Of a stretch of 61,075 nucleotides of DNA, positions 1 through 8,518 are shown piece after piece. This stretch comes from Methylobacter sp. (GTDB taxonomy: Bacteria > Pseudomonadota > Gammaproteobacteria > Methylococcales > Methylomonadaceae). The notes under the pieces were generated by a model. The model had not been told where the DNA came from. It did no database searches and saw only the letters and a program-made list of their open reading frames with translations. Location: assembly GCA_030653985.1 (NCBI GenBank), contig JAURYJ010000085.1:1-61075 (forward strand), in the 5' to 3' direction. The translations under genes were made by a program, and so were the position numbers. Numbering within the stretch: the first letter of the stretch is position 1; each line of letters begins with the position of its first letter.

Positions 1-114
1 AGCTGAGCTGTCACTCGACCCAAATTCTATCCTATTTCTGTCAAAATAGTGTTTGACGGAAATAAGGCGCTTCTTTTCTTCTGGACATAAAGACTTGCCG
101 TTGGTGTAGGACAT
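1..114 (-). CDS. Truncated ORF running off the left edge, possibly transposase N-terminus
   Basis: An open frame starts at ATG (complement 112-114) and stays open for 38 codons to the window edge. It begins MSYTNGKSLCPEEKKRL and is lysine-rich with a short helix-prone segment. No clear ribosome binding site is visible upstream. Its position beside a decayed IS30 gene suggests a mobile-element protein N-terminus, such as a helix-turn-helix region of a transposase. That is inference from context; the fragment is too short to assign to a family. Confidence 0.35.
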   Translation of the reverse strand, partial: MSYTNGKSLCPEEKKRLISVKHYFDRNRIEFGSSDSSA

Positions 115-201
115 GTGTTTTCAGTTCTATGCCGCATAACCCTTTATTATACCACTGAAAAAACGCAATATTATCAATTCATCTGCTTGGGTCTATAGTA
201 T

Positions 202-765
202 TCATGCGGCGTCTTGCTCAGGTTGAGCAAAAAATACTGCATGAGGTGTTTTGTAGCTGAGTGTTTTTCGTGGTCGACGATTAAGTTTGTACATTACGGC
301 ATTAGCGTCATCATCGGTTATGTGTTCAAAACTACTGTTTAATTAAACCATTGGTATTTTCGTTTAAGCCCCGTTCTCAGGAACTATAGGGATGTGCAAA
401 ATACACATCAGCCTTCAACTGCTCCTTTATTTTCTCGTGTCCGGCAAATTCTTTGCCATTATCAGCGGTTATCGTCAAGGTCTTATCCAGATAAATAATA
501 GTCGCTTCAGTAACGACTTCGGCATGTTTGCTGTTCACTTTTTTGATCAAGGTGAGCTTGGATACGCGATCCACTATCGTGACTAAAGCAGCTTGCTGAT
601 TCTTGCCTATCACCGTATCAATTTCCCAATCACCGAGGCGACTTTTTTGAGTAATAATATCAGGGCGATCATCTATACTGACTCGATTGCTTATCTGACC
701 TCGCTTATCCTTTGATCCATATTGCTTTTTACGTTTTTTATTGCGAGGTGCTTAAAGATGGGGCA
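202..765 (-). pseudogene. Decayed IS30-family transposase
   Basis: Read from high to low coordinates, the minus strand encodes the central and C-terminal parts of an IS30 DDE transposase. The frame carries RNKKRKKQYG, then the family signature GDWEIDTVIGK, then ITADNGKEF, ERGLNENTNG and KLNRRPRKTLSYKTP. The gene is broken. A TGA at 377-379 replaces the tryptophan expected after HPYSS. A small deletion with frame change follows GLIKQ. The frame resumes as FEHITDDDANAVMYK and ends at TGA 202-204. The N-terminal DNA-binding third is missing beyond about 755-765, where another stop occurs. This is an inactive insertion-sequence remnant; terminal inverted repeats were not identified. Confidence 0.85.
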
Positions 766-838
766 TTACTTTTAAGTTAAGCCGAAAATGGTTATGGTTG
801 AGTGTCTATAACGCGAATAAATTATATTCCTAAGCCGG

Positions 839-857
839 ACGGGGCAAAATACCCCGT
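839..857 (-). terminator. Hairpin downstream of hupE
   Basis: ACGGGG (839-844) pairs with CCCCGT (852-857) across a 7-base AT-rich loop, 34 bases after the hupE stop. There is no strong T-run, so an intrinsic terminator role is only suggested by position. Confidence 0.35.
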
Positions 858-890
858 AAGAATGTTCCTGTTTTCTGCCTCGAAGACTGA

Positions 891-1457
891 CTAAACAGCG
901 GCTAAATAATACAAGCCGCTGCTTAAGCAGGCTAATGAAAACAGGTAGTTCATACGCTTGCCTGTGCTTAGACCTAATAAGCCGCCGCTCAGGCAAATAA
1001 CTAGACTCATCAGCATTAACGAAGAAAAATACATCAAGGCGCTGGAATCGGTTGGAATTTCTGCGGCATGGGCATAGCCGTGGAAAACGGCAAAAAACGA
1101 TACGCCCAAAAAGAGTATCTTAGCGCGTTGTTTTTGGTTGATAGTGAGCAACAAGCCAAAGGCCACCAACGATAAAGCGATGAATGCTTCAACAAACGGT
1201 ATTTGTACCGCATAAACATTAAACAATGCTCCAGACGCCATCAATGCCAGAAAAACAGCCGGAAAGGTAAGCACCGCTTTGCCGCCCTGTTTAGCCGCAA
1301 TCCAGCCGACCGCTAGTAATACCAATAAGTGATCGATACCGGTTAAAGGATGCAGTAAACCGCTGATTAAGCTGTGGTCGATATGTTCGCCGGTATGCGC
1401 ATAAAGCGACGGAGATACAAGGCATAAGGTGGCAATTAGCCCGTTTTTAATACGCAT
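891..1457 (-). CDS. hupE: HupE/UreJ family nickel/cobalt permease-like protein
   Basis: This is a 188-residue inner-membrane protein of the HupE/UreJ family, whose members are thought to bring nickel or cobalt to hydrogenase, urease or B12 enzymes. A signal-like N-terminus ends near LYAHTGEH. The family motifs HPLTGIDHLLVLLAVGW and FFAVFHGYAHAAE are present, with several hydrophobic helices between them. The start at 1457 is preferred over longer frames because AGAGGA lies just upstream. No hydrogenase or urease gene is in the window, so the metal and client enzyme are unknown. Confidence 0.85.
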   Translation of the reverse strand: MRIKNGLIATLCLVSPSLYAHTGEHIDHSLISGLLHPLTGIDHLLVLLAVGWIAAKQGGKAVLTFPAVFLALMASGALFNVYAVQIPFVEAFIALSLVAFGLLLTINQKQRAKILFLGVSFFAVFHGYAHAAEIPTDSSALMYFSSLMLMSLVICLSGGLLGLSTGKRMNYLFSLACLSSGLYYLAAV

Positions 1458-1575
1458 AAATGAAATCCTCTTTAAAGTTGTTAAATCGATGAACAATGGT
1501 CTGCAAGCTTGCTGGCTATCATTGCTGTAAAAAAAGCCCAGTCTATTAACTGACCTGGTGTCTGTCAACGCTTTA

Positions 1576-2451
1576 TCAGGTAATTGCCTTAATTGCGTCG
1601 GCTAGCAATCTGTCTAAGCTGATGCAGGAACTCGGATGGTCGATGCTGTCGGTGCTCCAGATGGTTTTGACGCCGGATTTAAGGATATGGGCGTAAGCAT
1701 CGTCGCAAAACAGCGCATGAGTGACAACAGCGTAAATATCTTTACAACCTGCGGCTTGCAGCAGTTCGGCTGCTTTGGCGAGCGTCCTGCCGGTGCTGGC
1801 CATGTCGTCGATGATGACCACCGGTTGCTTGCTGTAATCTCTATCAGGCAAGGTCATTTCAATCTGTTTATCGCCGAGCCGATTTTTATTGGCAATCGCG
1901 TAATCGAAACCGATGTTGTCTGCGATAGCCCCGACCCATTGTTGCGATTCGCTGTCTGGTCCTAACAGTACGGCATGGTCGAATTGTTCCTTTAAAAAAG
2001 TTCCGATTTCATCGGCGGCGGTAAGACTGATCGCATTTTTTATCGGAATCGCCTGAGTTAATAAAGAGATACGGTGCAAATGCGGATCGACAGTCAGCAC
2101 ATCGTCAAACAGCTCTGCAAGCAGTTTGCCGATGATGCGCTGGCTAACCGCTTCGCCGGGCTGATTGGCGATGTCCTGGCGCATATAACTTAAATACGGG
2201 GCAACCAACGTCAGGCGTTTAGCGCCTAATTCCCGTGCGGTGGTGGCGCACAGTAACAGCTCGATCAGTTTGTCGTTGGGCTGATTAAGGCTGCGGCAGA
2301 CAATCAGGTGTTCAGGTAATGACGGCGGCAGACGGATCAAGCTTTCGCCGTCTGGAAAATGATGCAGGGCGACTTTGGTTAGCGGCACATTAAGATAGTC
2401 TGCCAGACGTTGTGCCTGGTTTAGGTAGTCTGGGAAAGCAAGTATTATCAT
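1576..2451 (-). CDS. prs: Divergent ribose-phosphate pyrophosphokinase (PRPP synthetase) homologue
   Basis: The product is 291 residues, somewhat shorter than the usual 310-320 of housekeeping PRPP synthetase, which makes PRPP from ribose 5-phosphate and ATP. The PRPP-binding loop VVIIDDMASTGRTL is intact and the metal histidine survives in LTVDPHLHRI. Other signatures have drifted: the ATP-binding YARQDRR of the classical enzyme reads YMRQDIA here. AGGAAT precedes the ATG. Only 12 bases separate it from the upstream phosphorylase-like gene, so the two form an operon. The drift and the partner suggest a specialised salvage role (inference) rather than the main PRPP supply. Confidence 0.85.
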   Translation of the reverse strand: MIILAFPDYLNQAQRLADYLNVPLTKVALHHFPDGESLIRLPPSLPEHLIVCRSLNQPNDKLIELLLCATTARELGAKRLTLVAPYLSYMRQDIANQPGEAVSQRIIGKLLAELFDDVLTVDPHLHRISLLTQAIPIKNAISLTAADEIGTFLKEQFDHAVLLGPDSESQQWVGAIADNIGFDYAIANKNRLGDKQIEMTLPDRDYSKQPVVIIDDMASTGRTLAKAAELLQAAGCKDIYAVVTHALFCDDAYAHILKSGVKTIWSTDSIDHPSSCISLDRLLADAIKAIT

Positions 2452-2463
2452 AATTATTCCTGA

Positions 2464-3999
2464 TTAAAAGGCAATCAGCGACTTAATGATTTGTTCTTCG
2501 CTGCCTATCGTGTAGCCATTATTGTGAGTGGTCAAATCCTGGGCGAATTTAAAGTCGGCCGGAAACTCTGCATAAATGCGATATAAGATTTCACCTTTCT
2601 TTACCGGACTGCCCAATTTCTTTAATAAATCGACACCTGCTTTTTTCATCATCGGCGCACCGGCAAGTCGGGCGATTTTTGCCATTTGAAAGTTGTCGAT
2701 ACTGGTGACTACGCCGTCGCAGCAGGCAACAACTTCATGACAAAGGCTACCGGGATGCAGATCAATCGCTTTTGCGCCTTGTGCCTGAATCAGGGCATTC
2801 ATTTTGGCACCGGCCCGGCCCGATTCGAGTATGTCTCTGGCAATCGCGTAGCCTTGTCCGCCGCGCACATCGGGATCGAATTCAATAATTCTACCCGCCA
2901 GCTGCAAGGACTTTTGGCGCAAATCGAATGGCGCATCAGGATCATTTTGCAAGACCTGCATAATGTCCCGAGCTTCCAATATCGGGCCTATGCCCCGACC
3001 TATAGGTTGGCGTCCATCGGTAATCATCACTTCCAGATGAATATTGAGTCGGTCGCCGACAAATTCAAACAGCTTGCGCAAGGCCAGAGCCTGATTCATA
3101 TGCCGTACCTTGGCGGTGGGGCCGACCGGAATATCGATAAGCAAATGCGTGGAACCGGCGGCCAGTTTTTTGGACAGAATCGACGCCACCATTTGCCCCT
3201 GCGAATCAATGCCCAACGGACGTTCAACAGAAATCAGCATGTCATCGACCGGCGCAAGTTTGGCCGTACCGCCCCAGGCCAGACAGCCGCGTTCCTTGCG
3301 CACGATGTCGTGCAGCTGGTCCGGCGTCAGGTTAACCTCTGCCAACACTTCCATGGTATCGGCCGTGCCTGCCGGTGAGGTGATCGCGCGGCTGGAAGTT
3401 TTCGGTATCAACATGCCGTGCGCGGCAACAATAGGCACGACCAGCATCGAGGTGCGATTGCCGGGGATGCCGCCGATGCAATGCTTATCGGCAACCAGCG
3501 ATTCATGCCAGTTCATGGTGTCGCCGGATTGCAACATCGCGCGGGTAAGGAAAAACAGTTCATCGCGATCCAGATTGTTTTGCCCGGTCGCGACCAGGAA
3601 TGCCGCCATTTCCATTTTTGAATAACGGGCTTCAACAATATCGTTGGTTATATTGTTGAAGTCATCCTGATCGAGGCGTTCGCCGTTGATTTTGCGGCGC
3701 ACCGCATCCATGGATTTGGGCGCTTCCGCATGATTGACGGTGACCAGAGAGCCTTCAGCAACATTAAGCTGCGCGAAGGCCTGCTCTGACAGCCCCAATT
3801 CACCCGGCTGCACGATGGAACTATCATCGACTACGTTAAGAACGGCGAGTACTTTGGAGCCGTTATTGCTCACCTGAATTTTAGACAGCGCCTGAAAACC
3901 TTCAGCCCGGTAAATGCCGCATTCGCGATGTAGATAAGCGACGTTTTCATGATAAGTATCGATAGCGATACGACGGATTTGCAGGTTGTCATTGCTCAT
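2464..3999 (-). CDS. Type-2 thymidine phosphorylase / AMP phosphorylase-like protein
   Basis: At 511 residues this matches the long phosphorylase subfamily that includes archaeal AMP phosphorylase, not the ~440-residue DeoA. An extra ~85-residue N-terminal domain precedes the pyrimidine-nucleoside phosphorylase fold. The phosphate/substrate loop shows as [16 protein letters not shown] and is followed by [17 protein letters not shown]. The C-terminal domain ends with [11 protein letters not shown]. Family members cleave a nucleoside or nucleotide with phosphate, giving ribose 1-phosphate or ribose 1,5-bisphosphate. The downstream PRPP synthetase homologue points to nucleotide-ribose recycling. 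Which substrate is used cannot be read from the sequence. Confidence 0.85.
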   Translation of the reverse strand: MSNDNLQIRRIAIDTYHENVAYLHRECGIYRAEGFQALSKIQVSNNGSKVLAVLNVVDDSSIVQPGELGLSEQAFAQLNVAEGSLVTVNHAEAPKSMDAVRRKINGERLDQDDFNNITNDIVEARYSKMEMAAFLVATGQNNLDRDELFFLTRAMLQSGDTMNWHESLVADKHCIGGIPGNRTSMLVVPIVAAHGMLIPKTSSRAITSPAGTADTMEVLAEVNLTPDQLHDIVRKERGCLAWGGTAKLAPVDDMLISVERPLGIDSQGQMVASILSKKLAAGSTHLLIDIPVGPTAKVRHMNQALALRKLFEFVGDRLNIHLEVMITDGRQPIGRGIGPILEARDIMQVLQNDPDAPFDLRQKSLQLAGRIIEFDPDVRGGQGYAIARDILESGRAGAKMNALIQAQGAKAIDLHPGSLCHEVVACCDGVVTSIDNFQMAKIARLAGAPMMKKAGVDLLKKLGSPVKKGEILYRIYAEFPADFKFAQDLTTHNNGYTIGSEEQIIKSLIAF

Positions 4000-4122
4000 G
4001 GGTTAAAATAGCCGGTAGATAACATGAATTGATGATGCGGTTTGAGGTGGATATTGTCAATAACTGTCGGATGTGCTGAACATAGTGAAGCGCATCATTC
4101 GCGAGAATTATGAGGAGCACCG

Positions 4123-4713
4123 ATGAATAAATGCACATGGGCGCTGTCCAGTCCTAATACAGAATACTATCACGATCTCGAATGGGGTGTTCCTGTGCAT
4201 GACGATAGACTGTTGTTCGAGTTTTTGATTCTTGAAGGCGCTCAGGCAGGTTTAAGCTGGTCGACTATTTTAAACAAACGCGACGGCTACCGCTTAGCCT
4301 TCGATAATTTTGACGCCAAAAAGATCGCCGCTTATGATGATAAAAAAATTAGTGAACTGCTGGCTAACCCGGCCATAGTCAGAAACAGGCTAAAGATTCA
4401 TGCGGCCATCACCAACGCTCAGGCTTATTTAAAAGTTCGGCAGGCTTTCGGCAGTTTCGACGGCTATATCTGGCAATTCGTTGACGGTAGGCCGCAGCAC
4501 AATGCCTGGAAAAGCGCCGCCGACATTCCTGCATCTACGCTAATCTCCGAGCTGATCAGCAAGGATCTTAAAAAGCGCGGCTTCAAATTTGTCGGCAGCA
4601 CCATTTGTTATGCTTATATGCAGGCGACTGGCATGGTCAACGATCACACCATCGATTGTTACCGGCATGCCGAAATTAAAACCCAATATTCATCAAATTC
4701 CTTGCTGGTCTGA
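4123..4713 (+). CDS. tag: DNA-3-methyladenine glycosylase I
   Basis: Tag excises 3-methyladenine from alkylated DNA in the cytoplasm. The 196-residue product has the typical N-terminus CTWALSSPNTEYYHDLEWG, the catalytic region FEFLILEGAQAGLSW with the essential glutamate, and the C-terminal CYRH. Cys4, His17 and the late His/Cys pair are placed as zinc ligands. GAGGAGCACCG gives a strong ribosome binding site. The last several codons and the TGA stop lie inside the ~180-bp repeat that starts near 4692, so the extreme C-terminus appears to be donated by the repeat. Confidence 0.95.
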   Translation: MNKCTWALSSPNTEYYHDLEWGVPVHDDRLLFEFLILEGAQAGLSWSTILNKRDGYRLAFDNFDAKKIAAYDDKKISELLANPAIVRNRLKIHAAITNAQAYLKVRQAFGSFDGYIWQFVDGRPQHNAWKSAADIPASTLISELISKDLKKRGFKFVGSTICYAYMQATGMVNDHTIDCYRHAEIKTQYSSNSLLV

Positions 4714-4873
4714 AACCGTCTCCTTCAGGGAGATTATTTGAGTTTGACAATGATGTACCGGCATCGTTATCCTTTTTGGTAACCTCCTCGTTCACGGGGA
4801 GGAACTCTCCACCGACCTCTATCCGTCGGCAGGTGTCACTCGATGGATGAGGTCGGGTGTGGATTGAAACATA
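4692..4873 (+). repeat. ~180-bp structured dispersed repeat, copy 1
   Basis: This segment is nearly identical to the reverse complement of 8299-8477. It carries three potential hairpins. The first pairs GACAATGATG with CATCGTTATC. The second is CCTCCTCGTTCACGGGGAGG. The third pairs GACCTC with GAGGTC, enclosing ATCC/GGAT. It ends TGTGGATTGAAAC just before the gloA ribosome binding site. Copy 1 has a small extra hairpin (TCTCCTTCAGGGAGA) that copy 2 lacks. No ORF fills it. It could be a MITE-like element or encode a structured RNA. Confidence 0.8.
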
Positions 4874-4885
4874 AGGAGAAACATG

Positions 4886-5326
4886 ATGCGTTATCTACAT
4901 ACTATGGTTCGGGTTCATGACCTGAATGCATCCCTCGATTTTTATTGCACCAAACTGGGTCTGGTCGAATGCGACAGGCATGACAGCGAAGCCGGTCGAT
5001 TTACGCTGGTTTATCTGCATGCGCCGCAGGACGCCGATCAGGCGGAAAAAATGCACGCGCCGTTGCTGGAACTGACTTATAACTGGGATAAAGAAGATTA
5101 TCAGGGCGGGCGCAACTTCGGCCACCTGGCTTTTGAAGTCGGTAATATTTATCAAACCTGCCAAAAATTGATGGATGCCGGTGTACTGATCAGCCGTCCG
5201 CCGCGTGACGGGCATATGGCGTTTGTACGCTCGCCGGATAAAATTTCTATTGAGCTTCTGCAAAAAGGCGAGCCGCTTGCGTCTGCGGAACCGTGGCTTT
5301 CTATGGAAAATACCGGCACTTGGTAA
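4886..5326 (+). CDS. gloA: Lactoylglutathione lyase (glyoxalase I)
   Basis: GloA turns the hemithioacetal of methylglyoxal and glutathione into S-lactoylglutathione in the cytoplasm. The 146-residue protein starts [13 protein letters not shown]. All four metal ligands are recognisable: His5, the Glu of LLELTYN, the His of FGHLAFEV and the Glu of SIELLQK. Two ATGs are in tandem at 4883 and 4886. The second is preferred because AGGAG lies seven bases before it and it puts the first ligand at the family position. The repeat ends immediately upstream, so it may carry the promoter or leader. Confidence 0.93.
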   Translation: MRYLHTMVRVHDLNASLDFYCTKLGLVECDRHDSEAGRFTLVYLHAPQDADQAEKMHAPLLELTYNWDKEDYQGGRNFGHLAFEVGNIYQTCQKLMDAGVLISRPPRDGHMAFVRSPDKISIELLQKGEPLASAEPWLSMENTGTW

Positions 5327-5380
5327 GCCATGTCTATTTTATTCCATTAGTCCAGAACACCAGCAAATGGACAATACCTA

Positions 5381-6001
5381 ATGGTGCGTTGGCGGTATCC
5401 GGTCAGCCTATATCTTCTGGTTGCTGTTGCTCCTGCTGGTGATGTTGTCGTTTTAAAAAATGGAAAGCCTAGAAAATTCACCGGATATTTGATCATGATC
5501 GGATTTATTCTTTGCAGCTTGTCGCTGGCGGCTCTAGTTCATAGCCACAACGAATTTCTAGGGCTACTCGGCACGCCTATGGCCCTGGGTATCGGCCTGA
5601 CGATGATGACAGCCAGTTTGCTGGTCGGCTATTTGAAAAAAGCCTCCACTGTTACTTGGCACGATGGCTTTGCGACCAGCTGTTTGTTGGTCTGGTATAG
5701 CTATTGGACATCGGAGTTCAACGACAATGCGCCGATGTTCTTTTTCTTCCCACTGTATTACGCGCTGTTAACCTCAATTGTCACGCTAACCTTGATCAAC
5801 AAAAGCGAACATTTCGATCATGAATCTATCGTGCAATTGCGTTATCTGGAAAAAAGCACGCGTTTCCATATCGGTGTGCTTGTGGGTCTGGTGCTGATCA
5901 GTCTGCTGATCACCCGCCATTACACGCTTTACCCGATAGCCATGACTCTTTTCATCGTCCGTCATACGATGATCGCCTGCCTTGAAATTATTGACCGCTG
6001 A
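5381..6001 (+). CDS. Multi-pass membrane protein of unknown function
   Basis: The frame gives 206 residues with about six hydrophobic segments, for example LIMIGFILCSLSLAALV, GIGLTMMTASLLVGYL and FHIGVLVGLVLISLLIT. I do not recognise a family. The ATG has no convincing ribosome binding site, and the first ~28 residues are doubtful. Another frame over 5367-5451 also encodes a leucine-rich membrane-like stretch before stopping in a T4A6 run. A frameshift or a different start is therefore possible. It sits 55 bases after gloA on the same strand. Confidence 0.6.
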   Translation: MVRWRYPVSLYLLVAVAPAGDVVVLKNGKPRKFTGYLIMIGFILCSLSLAALVHSHNEFLGLLGTPMALGIGLTMMTASLLVGYLKKASTVTWHDGFATSCLLVWYSYWTSEFNDNAPMFFFFPLYYALLTSIVTLTLINKSEHFDHESIVQLRYLEKSTRFHIGVLVGLVLISLLITRHYTLYPIAMTLFIVRHTMIACLEIIDR

Positions 6002-6057
6002 TAATGCCGGTTCAGCCATAGATATTTTTTAAACCATGTCCCAAAAGGCAAACTTTG

Positions 6058-7053
6058 TCATGCATCGGCGTAACCCAGCAAAAATTCCGGGATACGTTGT
6101 TCGAGCCAATACTCAGGTCTAAACGGAATGAACCCCGAGATAAAGCCGACATGACCACCGTGTTGGCTAAGTTCCAATTGTACCTGTGGGGATAACTCAT
6201 TCAGGCCGGGCAGGGCTGCTGTGGTCATAAACGGATCGTCAGCCGCCTGAATCAATAGTGTGGGCACCGCGATTGACTTGAGATATTGTCTGGAGCTTGC
6301 GCGCAGGTAATAATCGTTAACATCGTTAAAGTGATGCAACTTGGCGACGACTTGATCGTCATATTGCCAGAACGAGTTGATGGTCGATAAATCGCCCAGT
6401 GCTCTGATCTTCATGGCTTCTTCGGTTTGGCCTATGCGTTCCAAATGGTGCAATTTGGCGTGCATATAGGTTTTTAACTCCCGCAGTAAATTGACGCGAT
6501 AGAGCTTTGAAAAACCGTGATCCAATTTTGTCGCGCAAATTCTCAACAGCAACGGCACGGAAACGGCCACAGCGGCAAACAAATCTAACTGATTGCCTTG
6601 TTCTCCCAGCCACTTTAAAACCACATTGCCGCCTAATGAAAAACCTACGACGCCTAAAGGCGTATCGGGTTCGCGTAGACGCAAGGTTTGATAGAGAAAA
6701 TCAATATCCTCGGTTTCGCCTGAATGGTAACTGCGCGCCCTGTTATTGGATGAGCCGCTGCAACCGCGAAAATTAATGGCGGCACTGCGAAAGCCTTGCT
6801 TGAGCAAGGCGCTTTGCAAGCCTTTGATATAACCCGATTGCGAGCTGCCGGTTAAGCCATGCACCAGCATAATCAGCGGTTGTTTGCCGGTTCCGCAATA
6901 ATCGATGTCGATAAAGTCCTGGTCGGGCGTGGTTAATCTTTCGCGGCGATAATCGGGCGGATTGGGCGTTTTTCTTAATAAGGCCGGATAAAGCGTCTGT
7001 AAATGGCTATTGCATAACCACCAGGCGGGCTTGAATGTTGTTTTGGACGGCAT
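6058..7053 (-). CDS. YheT-type alpha/beta hydrolase
   Basis: This 331-residue protein belongs to the YheT/ABHD1-3 branch of alpha/beta hydrolases, putative esterases or lipases. The oxyanion region appears as LIMLVHGLTGSSQSGYI. The nucleophile serine is in VVGFSLGGNVVLKWLG, the acid in ADDPFMT and the histidine in QHGGHVGFISG. It opens with CNSHLQTLYPAL, a hallmark of the family. The natural substrate is unknown for nearly all members. It converges on the membrane-protein gene to its left. Confidence 0.9.
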   Translation of the reverse strand: MPSKTTFKPAWWLCNSHLQTLYPALLRKTPNPPDYRRERLTTPDQDFIDIDYCGTGKQPLIMLVHGLTGSSQSGYIKGLQSALLKQGFRSAAINFRGCSGSSNNRARSYHSGETEDIDFLYQTLRLREPDTPLGVVGFSLGGNVVLKWLGEQGNQLDLFAAVAVSVPLLLRICATKLDHGFSKLYRVNLLRELKTYMHAKLHHLERIGQTEEAMKIRALGDLSTINSFWQYDDQVVAKLHHFNDVNDYYLRASSRQYLKSIAVPTLLIQAADDPFMTTAALPGLNELSPQVQLELSQHGGHVGFISGFIPFRPEYWLEQRIPEFLLGYADA

Positions 7054-7316
7054 GATTTATGGATTTTCGTGACAATAACGCCTGATTGTAATAGTTATCA
7101 GTTTCGTAGAAAACTATAACGATACGATGCCGGTTACCGGATGCCTCAGTTAATCGATAACTTCGGCTGGTTTTTGGCGCGGTTAAGCCGGTAATAAGCA
7201 GTTCTTAACTTTTTCGCAATCGATTGTAGATATCGTTTTGCCGCGCCTGTGTTAAAAAGCTTTTGCTCAATGGTTTAGTTGTTCAAAGACATCAGGCCGA
7301 GCAATTTTTTTGATCG

Positions 7317-8219
7317 TTATGATGGCATAATAAAATTATGCTGAGATAACTGGTCGATAAACCAGCGCAAGACCCTGCCTTTATTGGCTGTTTTCCAGGC
7401 CATAGTTATGGTCTCTATGGGTATGGTATTTTCTACCGGTAACGCGATAAGCAGACCTTGTTCAAGCTTGTCCTGAATCCGGTGAGCGGGTAAAAAACCG
7501 ACACCTAAGCCCAAACATTGAGCCTGTATTTTTTCTGTTATCGACTGCACGCTTAATACCGGACGCTTGCTGAATACCCGATGGCTTTGTGGCGCTTGGT
7601 TTCTGGATGAATCCCTGACCACGATAAAACGGTGCTGTTCAATCAGCTGTCGGGAAAGCGGCTGTGCTGCTTGGGTCAGCTCATGTCCTGGTGCAACGGC
7701 GAAAATCCATTCAATTTTCCGGATATTTTGATAGTTAATGCCCTGGCTCGGTGTGGCTTCAACGCCTGCGCCTATGACCAGATCAGCCCGGTTGCTGGTT
7801 ATCGCTTCTTGCGCGCCGCCCAATACTTCCTCATAAATATTGATTTCAATAGTCGGCAGTACCGTGTAAAACTTGGCTATTAACGGATAGATAAAATCAA
7901 AGTTTAAAATTGAATCTATCGCGATATTGAACACAGGTTCCCAGCCGCTATGGGTTTTTTTGGTAGCGATAGCCAGGCGCTCCGTTGCCTCCAGTATTTC
8001 CCGGCCTTGTTCAAGCAACAGTTTTCCGGCCTGCGTTAATACGGCTCTTCTGCCTTCCTTGCGAAACAAGACCACATCCAGATCCTGTTCCAGTTTCTGT
8101 ACGGTATAAGATATTGCCGATGGAACCCGAAACAGTTCATTAGCCGCTGCGGCAAAACTGCCTTTCCGGTCAATGGCATCGAGTACTTCCAGTGCATCAA
8201 GGGTGATGGGATATTTCAT
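7317..8219 (-). CDS. LysR-family transcriptional regulator (YhaJ-like)
   Basis: This is a 300-residue LysR regulator. The winged helix-turn-helix covers roughly residues 5-65 (DRKGSFAAAANELFRVPSA), followed by a periplasmic-binding-protein-like effector domain. It is transcribed away from doxX-pirin-nitroreductase. The same arrangement is known for YhaJ and its pirin neighbour, so control of that operon is the natural inference. Copy 2 of the ~180-bp repeat occupies most of the shared intergenic region, where the operator would lie. The inducer is unknown. Confidence 0.9.
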   Translation of the reverse strand: MKYPITLDALEVLDAIDRKGSFAAAANELFRVPSAISYTVQKLEQDLDVVLFRKEGRRAVLTQAGKLLLEQGREILEATERLAIATKKTHSGWEPVFNIAIDSILNFDFIYPLIAKFYTVLPTIEINIYEEVLGGAQEAITSNRADLVIGAGVEATPSQGINYQNIRKIEWIFAVAPGHELTQAAQPLSRQLIEQHRFIVVRDSSRNQAPQSHRVFSKRPVLSVQSITEKIQAQCLGLGVGFLPAHRIQDKLEQGLLIALPVENTIPIETITMAWKTANKGRVLRWFIDQLSQHNFIMPS

Positions 8220-8298
8220 GTTTTCTTTTGGTTATTATTGTTCAAATATTTTGAATCTATTCAGCAAAATCTATCGCTTTTTATTCTTTCAGGCAATC

Positions 8299-8477
8299 TT
8301 ATAATGTTTCTTTCAATCCACATACGACCTCATCCGTCGAGTGACACCCGCCGACGGATAGAGGTCGGTGGATTTTCCTCCCCGTGAACGAGGAGGTTAC
8401 CAAAAAGGATAACGATGCCAGTGCATCGTTGTCAAACTCAAATAATGGGAGGTTTTAGACCAGCGAAGAAATTTGAT
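8299..8477 (-). repeat. ~180-bp structured dispersed repeat, copy 2 (inverted)
   Basis: This is the reverse-complement partner of 4692-4873, with about 15 differences and a small gap. The three hairpins are conserved. The long one is better paired here, ATCCGTCG against CGACGGAT. It fills the space between the divergent LysR and doxX genes and leaves only about 40 bases before the doxX start. Its right end, in the repeat's own orientation, is again TGTGGATTGAAA. Confidence 0.8.
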
Positions 8478-8518
8478 CATGAACTCGACGTTTCCAATTA
8501 TTAAACATTTAAGAGAAT

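Noticed and set aside
2686..3378. 230-codon plus-strand ORF
   Set aside because: It lies fully opposite the phosphorylase gene and lacks a recognisable domain or ribosome binding site; it is a shadow frame.
4855..4872. Sequence ending GTGGATTGAAAC resembles a CRISPR repeat end
   Set aside because: It occurs once here and once in the inverted copy, with no regular spacers, leader or cas genes. It is part of the ~180-bp repeat.
4692..8477. Composite transposon bounded by the inverted repeats
   Set aside because: No transposase lies between, the bracketed genes are ordinary chromosomal types, and no target-site duplication was found.
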